DNA from: Brevundimonas sp. SH203
GTDB lineage: Bacteria; Pseudomonadota; Alphaproteobacteria; Caulobacterales; Caulobacteraceae
Length of the DNA stretch: 64,000 nucleotides
Reading direction: 5' to 3'
Assembly (NCBI RefSeq): GCF_002157625.1
Contig: NZ_BDMM01000001.1
Span: 248,001-312,000 of the forward strand
Both the position numbers and the translations under genes were made by a program. Under the pieces are notes generated by a model, which made no database searches, was not told the origin of the DNA, and saw only the letters and a program-made list of their open reading frames with translations. The first letter of the stretch is position 1; every line of letters begins with the position of its first letter. Positions 48,333 through 58,512 of the stretch are shown one piece after another.

Positions 48333-50783
48333 TTAGAACTGGGTGGAGGTCGAGAAGCGGAAGGATTCGGTCTTGTCGTAGTCTTCCTTGGACAGGACCT
48401 TGGAGATGTCGAAGCGGATCGGACCCATCGGCGACTTCCAGTGGATGCTGACGCCGGCCGACGCGCGCAGGGACAGCTCATCGGCGATGTTGGGGTTTAT
48501 CGTGCCGGCGGTCGTCAGCTTGTAACGATCGTCCAGCACGCCCAGCGTCCCGACGTCCGCGAACAGCGAAGTCTTGATGCCATACTGTTCGGGCAGATAG
48601 TTCGGCACCGTCAGTTCGACCGTGCCGATGGCGTAGAAGTTGCCGCCCAGGGCGTCGGTCGTCCTCAGGTCGCGCGGCCCCATGCCGGCGGTCTCGAAGC
48701 CGCGGAAGCTGTTGCCGCCCTTGAAGAAGCGGTCGTTGATGCGGATCGGATCGCCGTTCCAGCCCGTGACATAGCCGGCCGAACCCTGCAGGCTGACCAC
48801 CCAGGCCGGCGTGATGCCATAGTACCAGCTGGCGTCCGCCTCGGTCTTCACATAGTTCACGTCGCCGCCCAGACCGGCCAGATCCTGGCGCAACGAACCG
48901 GCCCAACCGCGCGTCGGACGCACCGGATCGTTGGTGTAGTTCATCTGCAGCGTATAGCCGATGGACGAGTTGATGTAGCTTCCGACCTGGTCGCACAGCG
49001 CCGACGATCCCTGCCCCGCGCCCGCGCAATAGCCGGCCGGTACGATGATCTCGTCAGACTTCAAGAAGTAGCGCGTACTGAGCAACATATTGCCGTTCAG
49101 CGGATAGGACAGGCGCAGGCCGCCGCCGGTCGAACGGTAGTCATAGGACGAATATTTGCTGAGATCGTAGCGCGAGTGGAACAGGTCGAAGCCCGCGCGC
49201 AGGTCGCGGCCCAGGAACTTCGGCTCGGTGAAGCGGAAATCGACCTGTTGACGCAGCGAACCCCATTCCAGGCGCGCGACCACGTTCTGGCCCCGTCCCC
49301 GGAAGTTCCGCTCGGAAATGCCCAGGTTGACGGTGAAGGAGTCGACCGAGCTGAAGCCCGCGCCGACCGACAGTTCGCCGGTGGGCTGTTCCTGCACATT
49401 GACGTTGATGATCGAACGATCGGGCGCGCTGCCGCGCGTTTCCTCGACCTTCACGTCCTTGAAGAAGCCCAGGGCGCGCAGGTTGTTGCGCGACCGCTCC
49501 ATCAGGGCGCGGTTGAAGGCGTCGCCTTCGGTCAGCATCAGTTCGCGACGGATGACCGGGTCGATGGTGCGGGTGTTGCCGACCACATTGATGCGGTCGA
49601 TGTACACGCGCTGACCTTCGGAGACGTTGAAGGTCACGTCCACCTTGTCGGTCTCGGGATTGGCGCGATAGGTCGGATTGATCTCGACGAAGGCGTAACC
49701 GGCCGAACCGGCGGCGAAGGTCAGGGCGTCGACCGCCTGTTCGATCTTGTCGCTTTCGTACAGGTCGCCCGAGCGGATCGGGATCAGACGCTGCAGGAAG
49801 TCGGCGTTCAGACGGTCATTCTGGGTGACGACCTTGACCTCGCCGAAGTTGTACTTGTCGCCTTCGTTCAGCGTCAGGGTCAGCTGGAACGCCTGATCGT
49901 CAGGCTGCAGTTCGGCGACCGAAGACACGACGCGGAAGTCGTAATAGCCCCGGTTGGTGTAGAACTTGCGCAGCTGTTCCTGATCGTATTCCAGGCGGTT
50001 GGGATCGTAGTTGTCATTGTTGGAGAAGAACTTCCACCAGGTCGACTTCTCAGTCACCATCACGCCGCGCACGTCGCGGTCGGAGAAGGCGTGGTTGCCC
50101 AGGATGTTGATCGCGCTGATGCCGGTCTGCGGCCCTTCGTTGATCTCGAAGATCACGTCCACGCGGTTTTGATCCAGCTGGACCAGCTTGGGCGTGACGG
50201 TCGCGGAGATGCGGCCCTGCAGGCGGTACAGTTCGACGATGGAGCCGACGTCTTCCTGCACCTTGGCGCGGGTGTAGATGCCGCGCGGGGCCAGCGTGAC
50301 CTCCTTGGTCAGCTTGTCCTGCGACAGCGCCTTGTTCCCCTCGAACACCACCTGGTTGATGATCGGGTTTTCCTTGATCTGGACGATCAGGTCGCCGTTC
50401 TGCACGCCCAGTTGCACGTCGGCGAACAGGCCGGTGCGTGACAGGGTGCGAACCGCGACGTCCAGAACCGAGGCGTCCACCGCGTCGCCGGGGCGGATCG
50501 GGAGATAGGACAGGACCGTCGTCTGGTCGATCCGCTGCGCGCCCTGAACCAGGATGCGGTTGATCGTGATCGTCTGCGGCGCGGCGACCTGGACGTGCGG
50601 AACCTGTTCGGCGGCGGCGCCTTGAGCAGCGGGCGCAGGCGTCGGAGCCGGCGTTGCGGGCGTGGCTTGCGCCGGCGCGGTCTGGGCCAGGGCGGGCGCG
50701 CCGAGGCCGGCGGCGACGGCCAGCGCCAGCAGGCTGGAACGGGTGCCAAGTCGGACGGCGGCGCGAGAGGTCATGTCATTCAT
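48333..50783 (-). CDS. bamA: Outer membrane protein assembly factor BamA
   Basis: Core beta-barrel of the BAM complex. Signal peptide with LLALAVAAGLGAPALAQ, then an Ala/Pro-rich linker, five POTRA repeats (about residues 60-430; the first starts INRILVQGAQRI), then the Omp85 barrel (about 450-816). VDSFTVNLGISERNFRGRGQ, FKGGNSFRGFETAGMGPRDL (VRGF-like lid-lock loop reading SFRGF) and GVSIHWKSPMGPIRFDIS are family motifs. It ends in the outer-membrane signature with C-terminal Phe (STSTQF). I favour ATG 50783; a GTG at 50816 overlapping the rseP stop (GTGA) is the alternative and adds 11 residues. Neither has a good ribosome binding site. Confidence 0.95.
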   Translation of the reverse strand: MNDMTSRAAVRLGTRSSLLALAVAAGLGAPALAQTAPAQATPATPAPTPAPAAQGAAAEQVPHVQVAAPQTITINRILVQGAQRIDQTTVLSYLPIRPGDAVDASVLDVAVRTLSRTGLFADVQLGVQNGDLIVQIKENPIINQVVFEGNKALSQDKLTKEVTLAPRGIYTRAKVQEDVGSIVELYRLQGRISATVTPKLVQLDQNRVDVIFEINEGPQTGISAINILGNHAFSDRDVRGVMVTEKSTWWKFFSNNDNYDPNRLEYDQEQLRKFYTNRGYYDFRVVSSVAELQPDDQAFQLTLTLNEGDKYNFGEVKVVTQNDRLNADFLQRLIPIRSGDLYESDKIEQAVDALTFAAGSAGYAFVEINPTYRANPETDKVDVTFNVSEGQRVYIDRINVVGNTRTIDPVIRRELMLTEGDAFNRALMERSRNNLRALGFFKDVKVEETRGSAPDRSIINVNVQEQPTGELSVGAGFSSVDSFTVNLGISERNFRGRGQNVVARLEWGSLRQQVDFRFTEPKFLGRDLRAGFDLFHSRYDLSKYSSYDYRSTGGGLRLSYPLNGNMLLSTRYFLKSDEIIVPAGYCAGAGQGSSALCDQVGSYINSSIGYTLQMNYTNDPVRPTRGWAGSLRQDLAGLGGDVNYVKTEADASWYYGITPAWVVSLQGSAGYVTGWNGDPIRINDRFFKGGNSFRGFETAGMGPRDLRTTDALGGNFYAIGTVELTVPNYLPEQYGIKTSLFADVGTLGVLDDRYKLTTAGTINPNIADELSLRASAGVSIHWKSPMGPIRFDISKVLSKEDYDKTESFRFSTSTQF

Positions 50784-50812
50784 TCGGGAAACCATCGGGG
50801 GCTGGCGTCGGC

Positions 50813-52030
50813 TCACGAGACGAGCCCGCCGAGGAATTGGAAGAGGTTTTGCTTCTGTAGGTCGTTAAACGTCGCGAACAACATAAATCCCGCCAAAAGC
50901 GCAAGGCCTGCACGATAGCCCATCTCCTGGAACCGCGCCGACACAGGTCGCCTGGCTACGGCTTCGTAACCGTAGAAAAGCAGATGCCCGCCGTCGAGGA
51001 TCGGAATGGGAAGCAGGTTTAGAAAGCCGATTCCAATCGAAAGTATGGCGGCTAAGGTCGTCAGCGTCAGCAGCAGGTTGGAGGCGATCGCTCCGGGTTG
51101 GGGATCGGCCTTGATCGCCGCCGTGGTCAGGGCCCCGGTCGCCTTGGCGATGCCCACCGGGCCGCTGAACTGATCGCCGGACTCGCGGCCGGTCGCCAGG
51201 CGCCCCAGATAGGTCAGGGTCGAGCCGATCACCTCCCCCGTCTGGCGCACGCCCTCGACCACGGCGCCGACCGGGCCGTATCGCACATGACGAACATCGG
51301 CGGCGGTCGAACCCAGGCCCAGGCCGATGCGGCCCACCTTGACGCGGCCGGCGACGGGATCGTTCTCCTCGCGCCGCTCGGGAACCGCCGTCAGATCAAG
51401 CGTCTGCGCGCCGCGCTCGATGGTGAAACGAACCGGGTCACCGGTCGACAGCATCACAGTGCGCGTCACCGCGCTTCCGTCCTTGATCGGCTTGCCGTTC
51501 ACGCCGGTGATCAGATCGCCGACCTGGAAACCGGCGGCGGCGGCGGGCGATCCCGCCTGCACCAGAGCCACGCGCGCCGGGCGCAGTTCCACGCCCACGG
51601 CCATGAAGACCAGGGCGAAGATGGTGATGGCCAGGATGAAGTTGGCGATCGGTCCCGCGGCGACGACCAGGGCGCGCTGCCACAACGGCTTGAAATGGAA
51701 ATAGTCACGCTCGGCGCCGGGACCGCGCTCGGCGACGACCCGTTGGCGCAGCTTGTCCAGCCCGGCCTGGTCCGGCACGCTGGACGCATCCAGATCGCCG
51801 GAAAACTTCACGTAGCCGCCCAGAGGCAGCCAACCCAACCGCCATTCGATGCCGTGGCGATCCGTCCGGCTGAACACGGCCTTGCCGAAGCCGACCGCGA
51901 AGCGATCCACCTTCACGCCAAAGGCGCGCGCGACCAGAAAGTGACCCAGTTCGTGGATGGTGACGATGAAGGTCAGCACCAGCAGGAACGAGGCGATGGA
52001 GATCAGAACCTGACCCAGGACGCCCAGCAT
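50813..52030 (-). CDS. rseP: RIP metalloprotease RseP / MmpA (site-2 protease)
   Basis: Intramembrane zinc protease. Zinc motif His26-Glu-Leu-Gly-His30 (VTIHELGHFLVARAFGVKVD), one PDZ domain (about 130-220, with GSPAAAAGFQVGDLITGVNG), and the third metal ligand in NLLPIPILDGGHLLFYG. 405 residues, about four hydrophobic segments. In Caulobacter the homologue MmpA cleaves PodJ and relatives act on anti-sigma factors. Gene order dxr-rseP-bamA is conserved. ATG 52030 is 28 bases after dxr. Confidence 0.95.
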   Translation of the reverse strand: MLGVLGQVLISIASFLLVLTFIVTIHELGHFLVARAFGVKVDRFAVGFGKAVFSRTDRHGIEWRLGWLPLGGYVKFSGDLDASSVPDQAGLDKLRQRVVAERGPGAERDYFHFKPLWQRALVVAAGPIANFILAITIFALVFMAVGVELRPARVALVQAGSPAAAAGFQVGDLITGVNGKPIKDGSAVTRTVMLSTGDPVRFTIERGAQTLDLTAVPERREENDPVAGRVKVGRIGLGLGSTAADVRHVRYGPVGAVVEGVRQTGEVIGSTLTYLGRLATGRESGDQFSGPVGIAKATGALTTAAIKADPQPGAIASNLLLTLTTLAAILSIGIGFLNLLPIPILDGGHLLFYGYEAVARRPVSARFQEMGYRAGLALLAGFMLFATFNDLQKQNLFQFLGGLVS

Positions 52031-52058
52031 TCGAAAATCGTCTCCCCTGGCCTGCTAT

Positions 52059-53255
52059 TCAGGCCGCGTTCGCAAGACCGGCGATTACGGAACCGGCCAT
52101 TCGACGTGTCTCGGCGTCGACCGACAGGGCCGCGCCGCAGGCGTCTCCAGAGCCGAAAACCATCCCCGCTTTCGTCGCACGCTCAAGGGTTTCGGCGACG
52201 ACTGCGGCAATATTGAGAAAGGCCAGCTTCCGGTCAAGGAAGGCGAAGGCGGCGACCTCGTTAGCGGCGTTGAACACGGCCGGCGCCGCGCCCCCCGCCT
52301 TCAACGCCTGACGCGCCAAATCCAGGGCCGGGAAACGCGCCAGATCGGGCGCCTCGAACGTCAGTCGCCCCAGGGCGGCCAGATCCAGCCTGGGCGCCGG
52401 CCAGGCGATGCGATCCGGCCAGGCCAGGGCGCAGGCGATCGGCGTGCGCATGTCCGGCGGCCCCATCTGCGCCAGGGTCGATCCATCCACATACTCCACA
52501 AGGCTGTGGATGATCGATTCCGGGTGGACGACCACGTCAATCCGGTCCTGCGGCATGTCGAACAGATAGGCCGCCTCGATCATCTCCAGGCCCTTATTGG
52601 CCATGGTGGCGCTGTCGACCGAAATCTTGGCGCCCATGCTCCAGTTCGGGTGGGCCACGGCCTGTTCCGGCGTGATCGCGCCCATCCGCTCTCGCGGGGT
52701 CTGGCGGAACGGCCCGCCGGAGGCCGTCAGGATCAGCCTGGACACCCGTGCCGGCGCCTCGGCCGGAAAGACCTGAAAGATGGCCGAATGTTCGGAATCG
52801 ACCGGGATCAGACGCCCCCCTGCCCGCCTGACCCGCTCGATCAGGGCGGGACCGCAGCAGACCAGGCTTTCCTTGTTGGCCAGTGCCAGGGTCGCGCCCG
52901 TCCCGGCGGCGGCCCAGGCCGACTTCAGACCGGCGGCCCCGACGATGGAGGCCATGATCCAGTCGGCGGGGCGGGTCGCCGCCTCGACGATGGCGGCCTC
53001 GCCCGCCGCCGCCTCGATCCCCGTTCCGCTCAAGGCGGCCCGCAAATCGTCCAGACGCGCCGGATCGGCGGTGACGGCCACGCGCGGCGTCCAGCGTCGG
53101 GCCTGTTCAGCCAGTCTGGCGATATTGGCGCCGCCCGTCAGGGCCTCGACCTCGAACGCCCCGGTGCCCGTGGCCTCCGCCTGGGCCATCAGGTCCAGCG
53201 TCGAGGAGCCGACCGATCCGGTCGCGCCCAGCACGGTGACGCGGCGACGGATCAC
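52059..53255 (-). CDS. dxr: 1-deoxy-D-xylulose 5-phosphate reductoisomerase
   Basis: Second step of the MEP isoprenoid pathway, ultimately feeding undecaprenyl phosphate made by the neighbouring UppS. NADPH motif [17 protein letters not shown] at the start, [52 protein letters not shown] (metal and substrate loop) and [13 protein letters not shown]. 398 residues. Start is GTG 53255 overlapping the cdsA stop (GTGA); the frame runs on upstream through cdsA without meaning. Confidence 0.96.
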   Translation of the reverse strand: MIRRRVTVLGATGSVGSSTLDLMAQAEATGTGAFEVEALTGGANIARLAEQARRWTPRVAVTADPARLDDLRAALSGTGIEAAAGEAAIVEAATRPADWIMASIVGAAGLKSAWAAAGTGATLALANKESLVCCGPALIERVRRAGGRLIPVDSEHSAIFQVFPAEAPARVSRLILTASGGPFRQTPRERMGAITPEQAVAHPNWSMGAKISVDSATMANKGLEMIEAAYLFDMPQDRIDVVVHPESIIHSLVEYVDGSTLAQMGPPDMRTPIACALAWPDRIAWPAPRLDLAALGRLTFEAPDLARFPALDLARQALKAGGAAPAVFNAANEVAAFAFLDRKLAFLNIAAVVAETLERATKAGMVFGSGDACGAALSVDAETRRMAGSVIAGLANAA

Positions 53256-54070
53256 GCGGCGCGCTCCAGCATCAGAACCAGCAATCGTCCGGCCGCCACC
53301 ACGACCACGGCGAACATCAGACCGTCGACGCGGTCCAGCAGGCCGCCGTGTCCGGGAATAGTGTTGCCCGCATCCTTGACGCCGAACCGCCGCTTCAGCG
53401 CCGACTCCCACAGATCGCCGGCCATGGTGGCCAACGCCGCCGCCAGCCCCAGGATGGCGCCCCAGACTACGGTCAGGGCGCCCATATCGACCCAGGCCGT
53501 CATCAGCGCGCCGGCCGCCGCGCCCGCGACGATGCCGCCGATGAAGCCGGACCAGGTCTTGTTCGGTGAAAATCGGGGCCACAGCTTCGGCCCGCCGAAG
53601 GTCGATCCCGCCAGATAGGCCACGATGTCGGCCGACCAGGCCACGGCGAAGACCAGCACGGTCCAGTGCAGGCCGATGAGGCTGTCCACCCCGCGCAGCC
53701 AGATCAGCAGGACGGCGGGCCAGCCCAGATAGAGGACGCCATAGGCGGCATCCAGCGCCTCCTGCCCCCGGCTGCGGGCATAGACGCCGGCGGCGGCCGC
53801 CCCGAACACCAGCATGATGAAGGCCACCGACATCACGCCGAAATGGGCGCTGATCACGGCCGCGACGACGCCGAATCCGACGGCCCCGCCCATGACGCGG
53901 CGGGCGTGGGGCGCGCTCATCGCCGCCCATTCGAACGCCAGAACGATGCTGGCCGCCACCATCAGCCCCAGGAACCAGACGCCCCCGGCCCAGGTCGCAG
54001 CCACGGCGGCGGGCGCCAGGACGACGGCGGATGCGGCGCGCAGCGCGATGTCGCGGGTCTTGACCGGCAT
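53252..54070 (-). CDS. cdsA: Phosphatidate cytidylyltransferase
   Basis: Makes CDP-diacylglycerol from phosphatidate and CTP, the branch point for phospholipids. 272 residues with about eight hydrophobic segments. The signature near the C-terminus reads [28 protein letters not shown] with its Asp residues (given as landmarks [12 protein letters not shown] and [12 protein letters not shown]), and [20 protein letters not shown] and [14 protein letters not shown] precede it. The ATG at 54070 shares a base with the uppS stop (TGATG). Confidence 0.95.
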   Translation of the reverse strand: MPVKTRDIALRAASAVVLAPAAVAATWAGGVWFLGLMVAASIVLAFEWAAMSAPHARRVMGGAVGFGVVAAVISAHFGVMSVAFIMLVFGAAAAGVYARSRGQEALDAAYGVLYLGWPAVLLIWLRGVDSLIGLHWTVLVFAVAWSADIVAYLAGSTFGGPKLWPRFSPNKTWSGFIGGIVAGAAAGALMTAWVDMGALTVVWGAILGLAAALATMAGDLWESALKRRFGVKDAGNTIPGHGGLLDRVDGLMFAVVVVAAGRLLVLMLERAA

Positions 54071-54834
54071 CAGGCGGTTTCGCGCAAGGCCGCGTCCTCG
54101 CGGCCGCCATAGCGCCGCTCGCGCCGGCCGAACGCCGCGACCGCCTCGGCCAGGGCCTTGGGGCCATAGTCGGGCCACAGGATGTCCTGGAACACCAGTT
54201 CGGCGTAGGCGGCCTCCCACAACAGGAAGTTCGACAGCCGCTGCTCGCCCGACGTCCGCACGATCAGGTCCAGCGGCGGCGATCCCGCCGTGGCCAGTCC
54301 GGCCTCGAAGGTCTTTTCGGTCAGCGGTTCGGTCGTCTCGCCTGACGCCAGACGCGCCATGTGCCGCCGCGCGGCATCCACCAGATCGGCCCGCCCGCCA
54401 TAGTTGAAGGCGACCTGCAGCAGGAAGCGATCATTGTGCGCCGTCTGCGCCTCGGCCTTGTCGATGATGGCGGCGATGTCGGGGGGCAGGCCCTCGCGCC
54501 GGCCCAATATCTTCAGGCGGACGCCGGCCTTCTCCAGCCGCGCCAGATCGCTGGCCACATAGGTCCGCACCAGACCCATCAGGTCCGACACCTCTTCCTC
54601 TGGCCGGCTCCAGTTCTCGGTCGAGAAGCCGAAGACGGTCAGGCATTCGATGCCCAGGTCCGGCGCCGCCTGGATGGTCCGTTTCAACGCCTGAACGCCC
54701 TCGCGGTGGCCCAGGGCGCGCGGCAGCCCCCGCGCCTTCGCCCAGCGGCCGTTGCCGTCCATGATGATGGCGACATGGCGCGGCCCATCGGAACGTGGGC
54801 CCTGGCCCGAAGGCGCGGCGCGGTCTGCCGTCAT
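54070..54834 (-). CDS. uppS: Undecaprenyl diphosphate synthase (cis-prenyltransferase)
   Basis: Extends farnesyl diphosphate with cis-isoprene units to the C55 carrier for peptidoglycan and LPS sugars. Conserved regions: [20 protein letters not shown] (catalytic Asp in MDGNGRWA), [60 protein letters not shown] and [13 protein letters not shown]. 254 residues. ATG 54834, 37 bases after frr. Confidence 0.96.
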   Translation of the reverse strand: MTADRAAPSGQGPRSDGPRHVAIIMDGNGRWAKARGLPRALGHREGVQALKRTIQAAPDLGIECLTVFGFSTENWSRPEEEVSDLMGLVRTYVASDLARLEKAGVRLKILGRREGLPPDIAAIIDKAEAQTAHNDRFLLQVAFNYGGRADLVDAARRHMARLASGETTEPLTEKTFEAGLATAGSPPLDLIVRTSGEQRLSNFLLWEAAYAELVFQDILWPDYGPKALAEAVAAFGRRERRYGGREDAALRETA

Positions 54835-54871
54835 CTGTCGTGCGATCCCTTCGGGCCCAAGCCGTTTCGCC

Positions 54872-55429
54872 TCAGACCTGCATGATCTCTTGTTCCTTGG
54901 TCTTCAAGGCCTCGTCGATGCGCTTGATGGCCGCGTCCGTGTCCTTCTGGACCTCGGTTTCCATCTTCTTCTGTTCGTCCTGGCTGATCTCGCCGGCCTT
55001 CTCGGCCTTCTTCAGATCGTCGTTGGCGTCGCGACGGACGTTGCGGACGGAAATCTTCTGCTGTTCGGCATATTTGCCGGCCAGCTTGACCAGATCCTTG
55101 CGGCGTTCCTCGGTCAGCGGCGGCACGGGGATGCGCAGGGTCTGGCCGTCGACGATGGGGTTCAGGCCCAAGTTGGCGTTGCGGATGGCCTTTTCGACGG
55201 CGACGACCATGCCCTTGTCCCAGACGCTGACGCTGATCATGCGCGGCTCGGGCACGCTGATGGCGGCGACGGCGGTCAGCGGCGAGGCCGAACCATAGGC
55301 CTCGACCCGCACCGGCTCCAGCAGTCCGGCGTTGGCGCGTCCGGTGCGCAGGCCGCTGAACTCTTCCTTCAGGGCGGCGACGGAGCGGTCCATGCGGTCG
55401 CGATAGGTCTTCAGCTCGGGTTTTGCCAT
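54872..55429 (-). CDS. frr: Ribosome recycling factor
   Basis: Splits post-termination ribosomes with EF-G. 185 residues: [24 protein letters not shown] near the start (given in two parts), [50 protein letters not shown], and the long charged helix to the end. Shape and length match RRF exactly. It follows pyrH by 40 bases, the usual tsf-pyrH-frr order. Confidence 0.97.
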   Translation of the reverse strand: MAKPELKTYRDRMDRSVAALKEEFSGLRTGRANAGLLEPVRVEAYGSASPLTAVAAISVPEPRMISVSVWDKGMVVAVEKAIRNANLGLNPIVDGQTLRIPVPPLTEERRKDLVKLAGKYAEQQKISVRNVRRDANDDLKKAEKAGEISQDEQKKMETEVQKDTDAAIKRIDEALKTKEQEIMQV

Positions 55430-55469
55430 GATCTTGGTCTCTCTTCGTTTTTCCTGGTCGCGCGAACGC

Positions 55470-56204
55470 TTACGCGGCGTCCTGAATGACCGTGAACGTG
55501 CCTTCGCCGGTCAGGGTCCGGCGCAGCGAATTGTCTTCCCGGATCGAGAAGACCACGATGGGGATGCCCGTGTCGCGCATCATGGCGATGGCCGAGGCGT
55601 CCATGACCCGCAGATCCTTGGCCAGCACGTCCTGATAGGTCAGGGTCTCGTAACGGGTCGCGGTCGGGTCCTTCTTGGGGTCGGCGGTATAGACGCCGTC
55701 GACGCTGGTGCCCTTCAGCAGGGCGTCGCACCCCATTTCGGCGGCGCGCAGGGCGGCGCCCGAATCCGTCGTGAAGAAGGGGGCGCCCACGCCGGCGGCG
55801 AAGATCACCACCCGCCCCTTTTCCAGATGACGCAGGGCGCGACGACGGATGTAGGGTTCGGCGATGGCGGCCATCGGAATGGCGCTCTGCACGCGGGTCG
55901 AGACGCCGATCTTCTCCAGCGCCGACTGCATCGCCAGGGCGTTCATGATGGTGGCCAGCATGCCCATATAGTCGGCCTGGGCGCGCTCCATGCCCGCCGC
56001 CGCCTTGGACAGGCCGCGGAAGATGTTGCCGCCGCCGATGACCAGGCAAATCTCGATCCCCTCGGCCGCCACGTCGGCCACGGCCTTGGCGACGGTGTCG
56101 ACCGTCTTCATGTCCACGCCGAACGACTGATCCCCCATCAGCACCTCGCCGGAGACCTTCAGCAGGACGCGCTTGTAGCGGAAGGTTTTGGGGGCGTCGG
56201 GCAT
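55470..56204 (-). CDS. pyrH: UMP kinase
   Basis: Phosphorylates UMP to UDP; hexameric amino acid kinase fold. [20 protein letters not shown] near the start, [51 protein letters not shown] and [18 protein letters not shown]. 244 residues. ATG 56204 gives an 11-residue leader before the conserved core; the frame to 56279 lacks homology. Separated from tsf by a terminator. Confidence 0.97.
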   Translation of the reverse strand: MPDAPKTFRYKRVLLKVSGEVLMGDQSFGVDMKTVDTVAKAVADVAAEGIEICLVIGGGNIFRGLSKAAAGMERAQADYMGMLATIMNALAMQSALEKIGVSTRVQSAIPMAAIAEPYIRRRALRHLEKGRVVIFAAGVGAPFFTTDSGAALRAAEMGCDALLKGTSVDGVYTADPKKDPTATRYETLTYQDVLAKDLRVMDASAIAMMRDTGIPIVVFSIREDNSLRRTLTGEGTFTVIQDAA

Positions 56205-56302
56205 GTGCGGAGAGTCCGTTGGCTGCTGCGCCCTTGAATCAGGCGGCTTCTTATAGACGAAGGGCGCGCCGGCCATCAAAGCCGAACGCGCCCTTCTGAT
56301 AC

Positions 56303-56322
56303 AAAACCCTCACGAATGAGGG
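56303..56322 (-). terminator. Terminator between tsf and pyrH
   Basis: 6-bp stem (CCCTCA 56307-56312 with TGAGGG 56317-56322) around a UUCG-type tetraloop on the minus strand, followed by TTTTG. Small but well-formed. It could set a lower dose for pyrH and frr than for tsf. Confidence 0.7.
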
Positions 56323-56331
56323 GATAGGGGC

Positions 56332-57273
56332 TTAGGCGCCGCCCATCATGGAGGCGACTTCCGACGCGAAGTCGGGGCCTTCCACCTTCTCGACGCCTTC
56401 GCCCAGCGCCAGACGGACGAAGCCGGCTAGGTGCAGGTTGGAGGAGCCCAGTTCCTTGGCCGAGTTGGCGACCAGCTGTTCGATGGTCACGTCCGGGTCC
56501 ATGACGAACGGCTGCTTGGACAGCACCACGTCCTTCTGGAACTTGTTGATCTGGCCTTCCACGATCTTGGCGATCATGGCTTCCGGGCGACCTTCTTCCT
56601 TGGCCTTTTCGGTCAGAACGGCGCGTTCCTTCTCGATGGCGGCGGGGTCCAGGTCGTCAGTGTTCAGCGACAGCGGGGCGGTCGCGGCGACGTGCATGGC
56701 GATCTTGCGGCCCAGTTCGCGAAGCGCGGTCTTGTCGCCCTCGCCTTCCAGGGCCACCAGCACGCCGATGCGGCCCACGCCCGGCGAAACCGCGTTGTGG
56801 ACGTAGGTCGAGACGACGCCTTCCGACACCGACAGACGGGCGGCGCGGCGCAGCTGCATGTTCTCGCCGATGGTGGCGATCATGTTGGTCACTTCGTCCT
56901 GGACCGTCTTGCCGGATTCCAGTTCGGCGCCGTGCAGCGCCTCGACCGTATGGTGTTCCAGGCCCAGTTGGGCGAACGACTTGGCGGCGTTCTGGAACAG
57001 CTCGTTACGGGCGACGAAGTCGGTTTCCGCGTTGAATTCGATGGCGGCGGCGACTTCGCCCTTGCCGTCTTCCTTGGACGCCACGGCGACCAGGCCTTCG
57101 GCGGCGACGCGGTCGGCCTTCTTGGCGGCCTTGGACAGGCCCTTGGCGCGCAGCCAGTCGATGGCGGCGTCGATGTTGCCGTCGTTTTCCTGCAAGGCCT
57201 TCTTGCAGTCCATCATGCCGACGCCCGAACGCTCGCGAAGCTCCTTCACGAGGGCGGCAGTGATCTCGGCCAT
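56332..57273 (-). CDS. tsf: Elongation factor Ts
   Basis: Nucleotide exchange factor of EF-Tu. N-terminal UBA-like domain [20 protein letters not shown], then [40 protein letters not shown] (two central domains) and [17 protein letters not shown], plus [11 protein letters not shown]. 313 residues. It follows rpsB with two inter-gene hairpins. The usual AAGGAGA leader is right before the ATG. Confidence 0.98.
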   Translation of the reverse strand: MAEITAALVKELRERSGVGMMDCKKALQENDGNIDAAIDWLRAKGLSKAAKKADRVAAEGLVAVASKEDGKGEVAAAIEFNAETDFVARNELFQNAAKSFAQLGLEHHTVEALHGAELESGKTVQDEVTNMIATIGENMQLRRAARLSVSEGVVSTYVHNAVSPGVGRIGVLVALEGEGDKTALRELGRKIAMHVAATAPLSLNTDDLDPAAIEKERAVLTEKAKEEGRPEAMIAKIVEGQINKFQKDVVLSKQPFVMDPDVTIEQLVANSAKELGSSNLHLAGFVRLALGEGVEKVEGPDFASEVASMMGGA

Positions 57274-57304
57274 GTTCTTCTCCTTGGGGGATTCGTATGT
57301 GGGA

Positions 57305-57369
57305 ACGGCCGGACTGACTTAGCCCGGCCGTGTGTCAGTTCGTCAGGCGGCGTTCACGCGAACGCCGCC
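57305..57369 (-). promoter_or_regulatory. Two tandem RNA hairpins between rpsB and tsf
   Basis: First hairpin (nearest rpsB): perfect 10-bp stem at 57346-57355 / 57360-57369, 4-base loop. Second: 8-bp stem 57305-57312 / 57324-57331, 11-base loop. Neither is followed by a U-run, so they are more likely RNA-stability, processing or partial-attenuation elements than plain terminators. They would set the S2:EF-Ts ratio. Confidence 0.6.
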
Positions 57370-57380
57370 GTCCGGGGCGA

Positions 57381-58289
57381 TCAGCCCGCAGCCTTCTCGG
57401 TTTCGACCGCGTCGTTGGCTTCCGAAGTGGCGGCCTGGGCGGCCTCGTCGGCGACGGCGGGTTGAGCGGCGGCTTCCAGTTCGGCGGCGGCGCCTTCCGT
57501 GCCGGCCGGAGCGGCGTCAGCGGCGACCGGAGCCGAGGCTTCGCGCAGCATCGGCTCGACCGGGGCTTCCGAAGCGCCCAGGTCCACGCCCGAGGCCGAG
57601 GCGCCGGCGGCCAGACCGTCCAGAACCGCGTCCGCGATCAGGTCGCAGTAGGTCTGGATGGCGCGGGCGGCGTCGTCGTTGCCGGGGACCGGATAGGTGA
57701 TGCCGTCCGGGTCCGAGTTGGTGTCCAGGATGGCGATGATCGGGATGTTCAGCTTGCGGGCTTCCTGGATCGCGATCGCTTCCTTGTTGGTGTCGATCAC
57801 GAACATGATGTCCGGGATCGAACCCATGTCCTTGATTCCGCCCAGCGACAGTTCCAGCTTGTCCTTCTCGCGCTGCAGGGTCAGCAGCTCCTTCTTGACG
57901 CGACCTTCGCCGCCATTGTCAAGAATGGCTTCCAGTTCACGCAGACGGGCGATCGAGCCCGAGACGGTGCGCCAGTTGGTCAGCGTGCCGCCGAGCCAAC
58001 GGTTGTTCATGTAGTATTGGGCGCAGCGCTTGGCGGCCTCGGCGACCGGCTCGGAGGCCTGGCGCTTGGTGCCGACGAACAGGACGCGGCCGCCCTTGGC
58101 GGCGACGTCGCGCACGGCCACCAGAGCCTGGTGGAACAGCGGCATCGTCTGCGACAGGTCGATGATGTGGATGTTCGAGCGCGAACCGAAGATGTAGCGG
58201 TCCATCTTCGGGTTCCAGCGGTGCGTCTGGTGGCCGAAGTGGGCGCCCGCTTCCAGCAGGGTGCGCATCGAGAATTCAGGCAGAGCCAT
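57381..58289 (-). CDS. rpsB: 30S ribosomal protein S2
   Basis: Core S2 sequence over residues 1-228: [57 protein letters not shown] and [20 protein letters not shown]. 302 residues because of an Ala/Glu-rich acidic tail of about 72 residues beyond the normal end. First gene of the super-operon; a good -35/-10 pair lies 124-152 bases upstream, leaving a structured leader that may mediate S2 autoregulation. Confidence 0.97.
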   Translation of the reverse strand: MALPEFSMRTLLEAGAHFGHQTHRWNPKMDRYIFGSRSNIHIIDLSQTMPLFHQALVAVRDVAAKGGRVLFVGTKRQASEPVAEAAKRCAQYYMNNRWLGGTLTNWRTVSGSIARLRELEAILDNGGEGRVKKELLTLQREKDKLELSLGGIKDMGSIPDIMFVIDTNKEAIAIQEARKLNIPIIAILDTNSDPDGITYPVPGNDDAARAIQTYCDLIADAVLDGLAAGASASGVDLGASEAPVEPMLREASAPVAADAAPAGTEGAAAELEAAAQPAVADEAAQAATSEANDAVETEKAAG

Positions 58290-58412
58290 GATCGTTCAGT
58301 CCTTTTTCCGATCAACGTGGCGCGGGGGATTAAAGGTCGAATGACCCTCGGAATGGTGCGTATCGGGATTTCTCCCCGAATCGCGCCTCACCCGCGTTGC
58401 GAAATGCGGGGC

Positions 58413-58441
58413 CATGTAGGCGGAACGGCCCCAAATAGCAA
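58413..58441 (-). promoter_or_regulatory. Candidate rpsB promoter
   Basis: On the minus strand: -35 TTGCTA (58436-58441), 17-base spacer, -10 TACATG (58413-58418). The leader to the rpsB ATG is about 120 bases with short stems, for example CCCGC/GCGGG and ATCGGG/CCCGAT. Inference from consensus only. Confidence 0.5.
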
Positions 58442-58460
58442 GCGCTGCGTCGCACAGCAG

Positions 58461-58488
58461 AAAGGCGGCCTCTGTCGAGACCGCCTTT
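58461..58488 (-). terminator. Terminator after the DUF4142 gene
   Basis: AAAGGCGG (58461-58468) pairs with CCGCCTTT (58481-58488), with an inner CTC/GAG continuation after one mismatch. The T-run in both directions is short, so it may work on both strands. It insulates the rpsB promoter. Confidence 0.65.
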
Positions 58489-58512
58489 CCGTTTCAAGCC
58501 TTTGACGCGACC

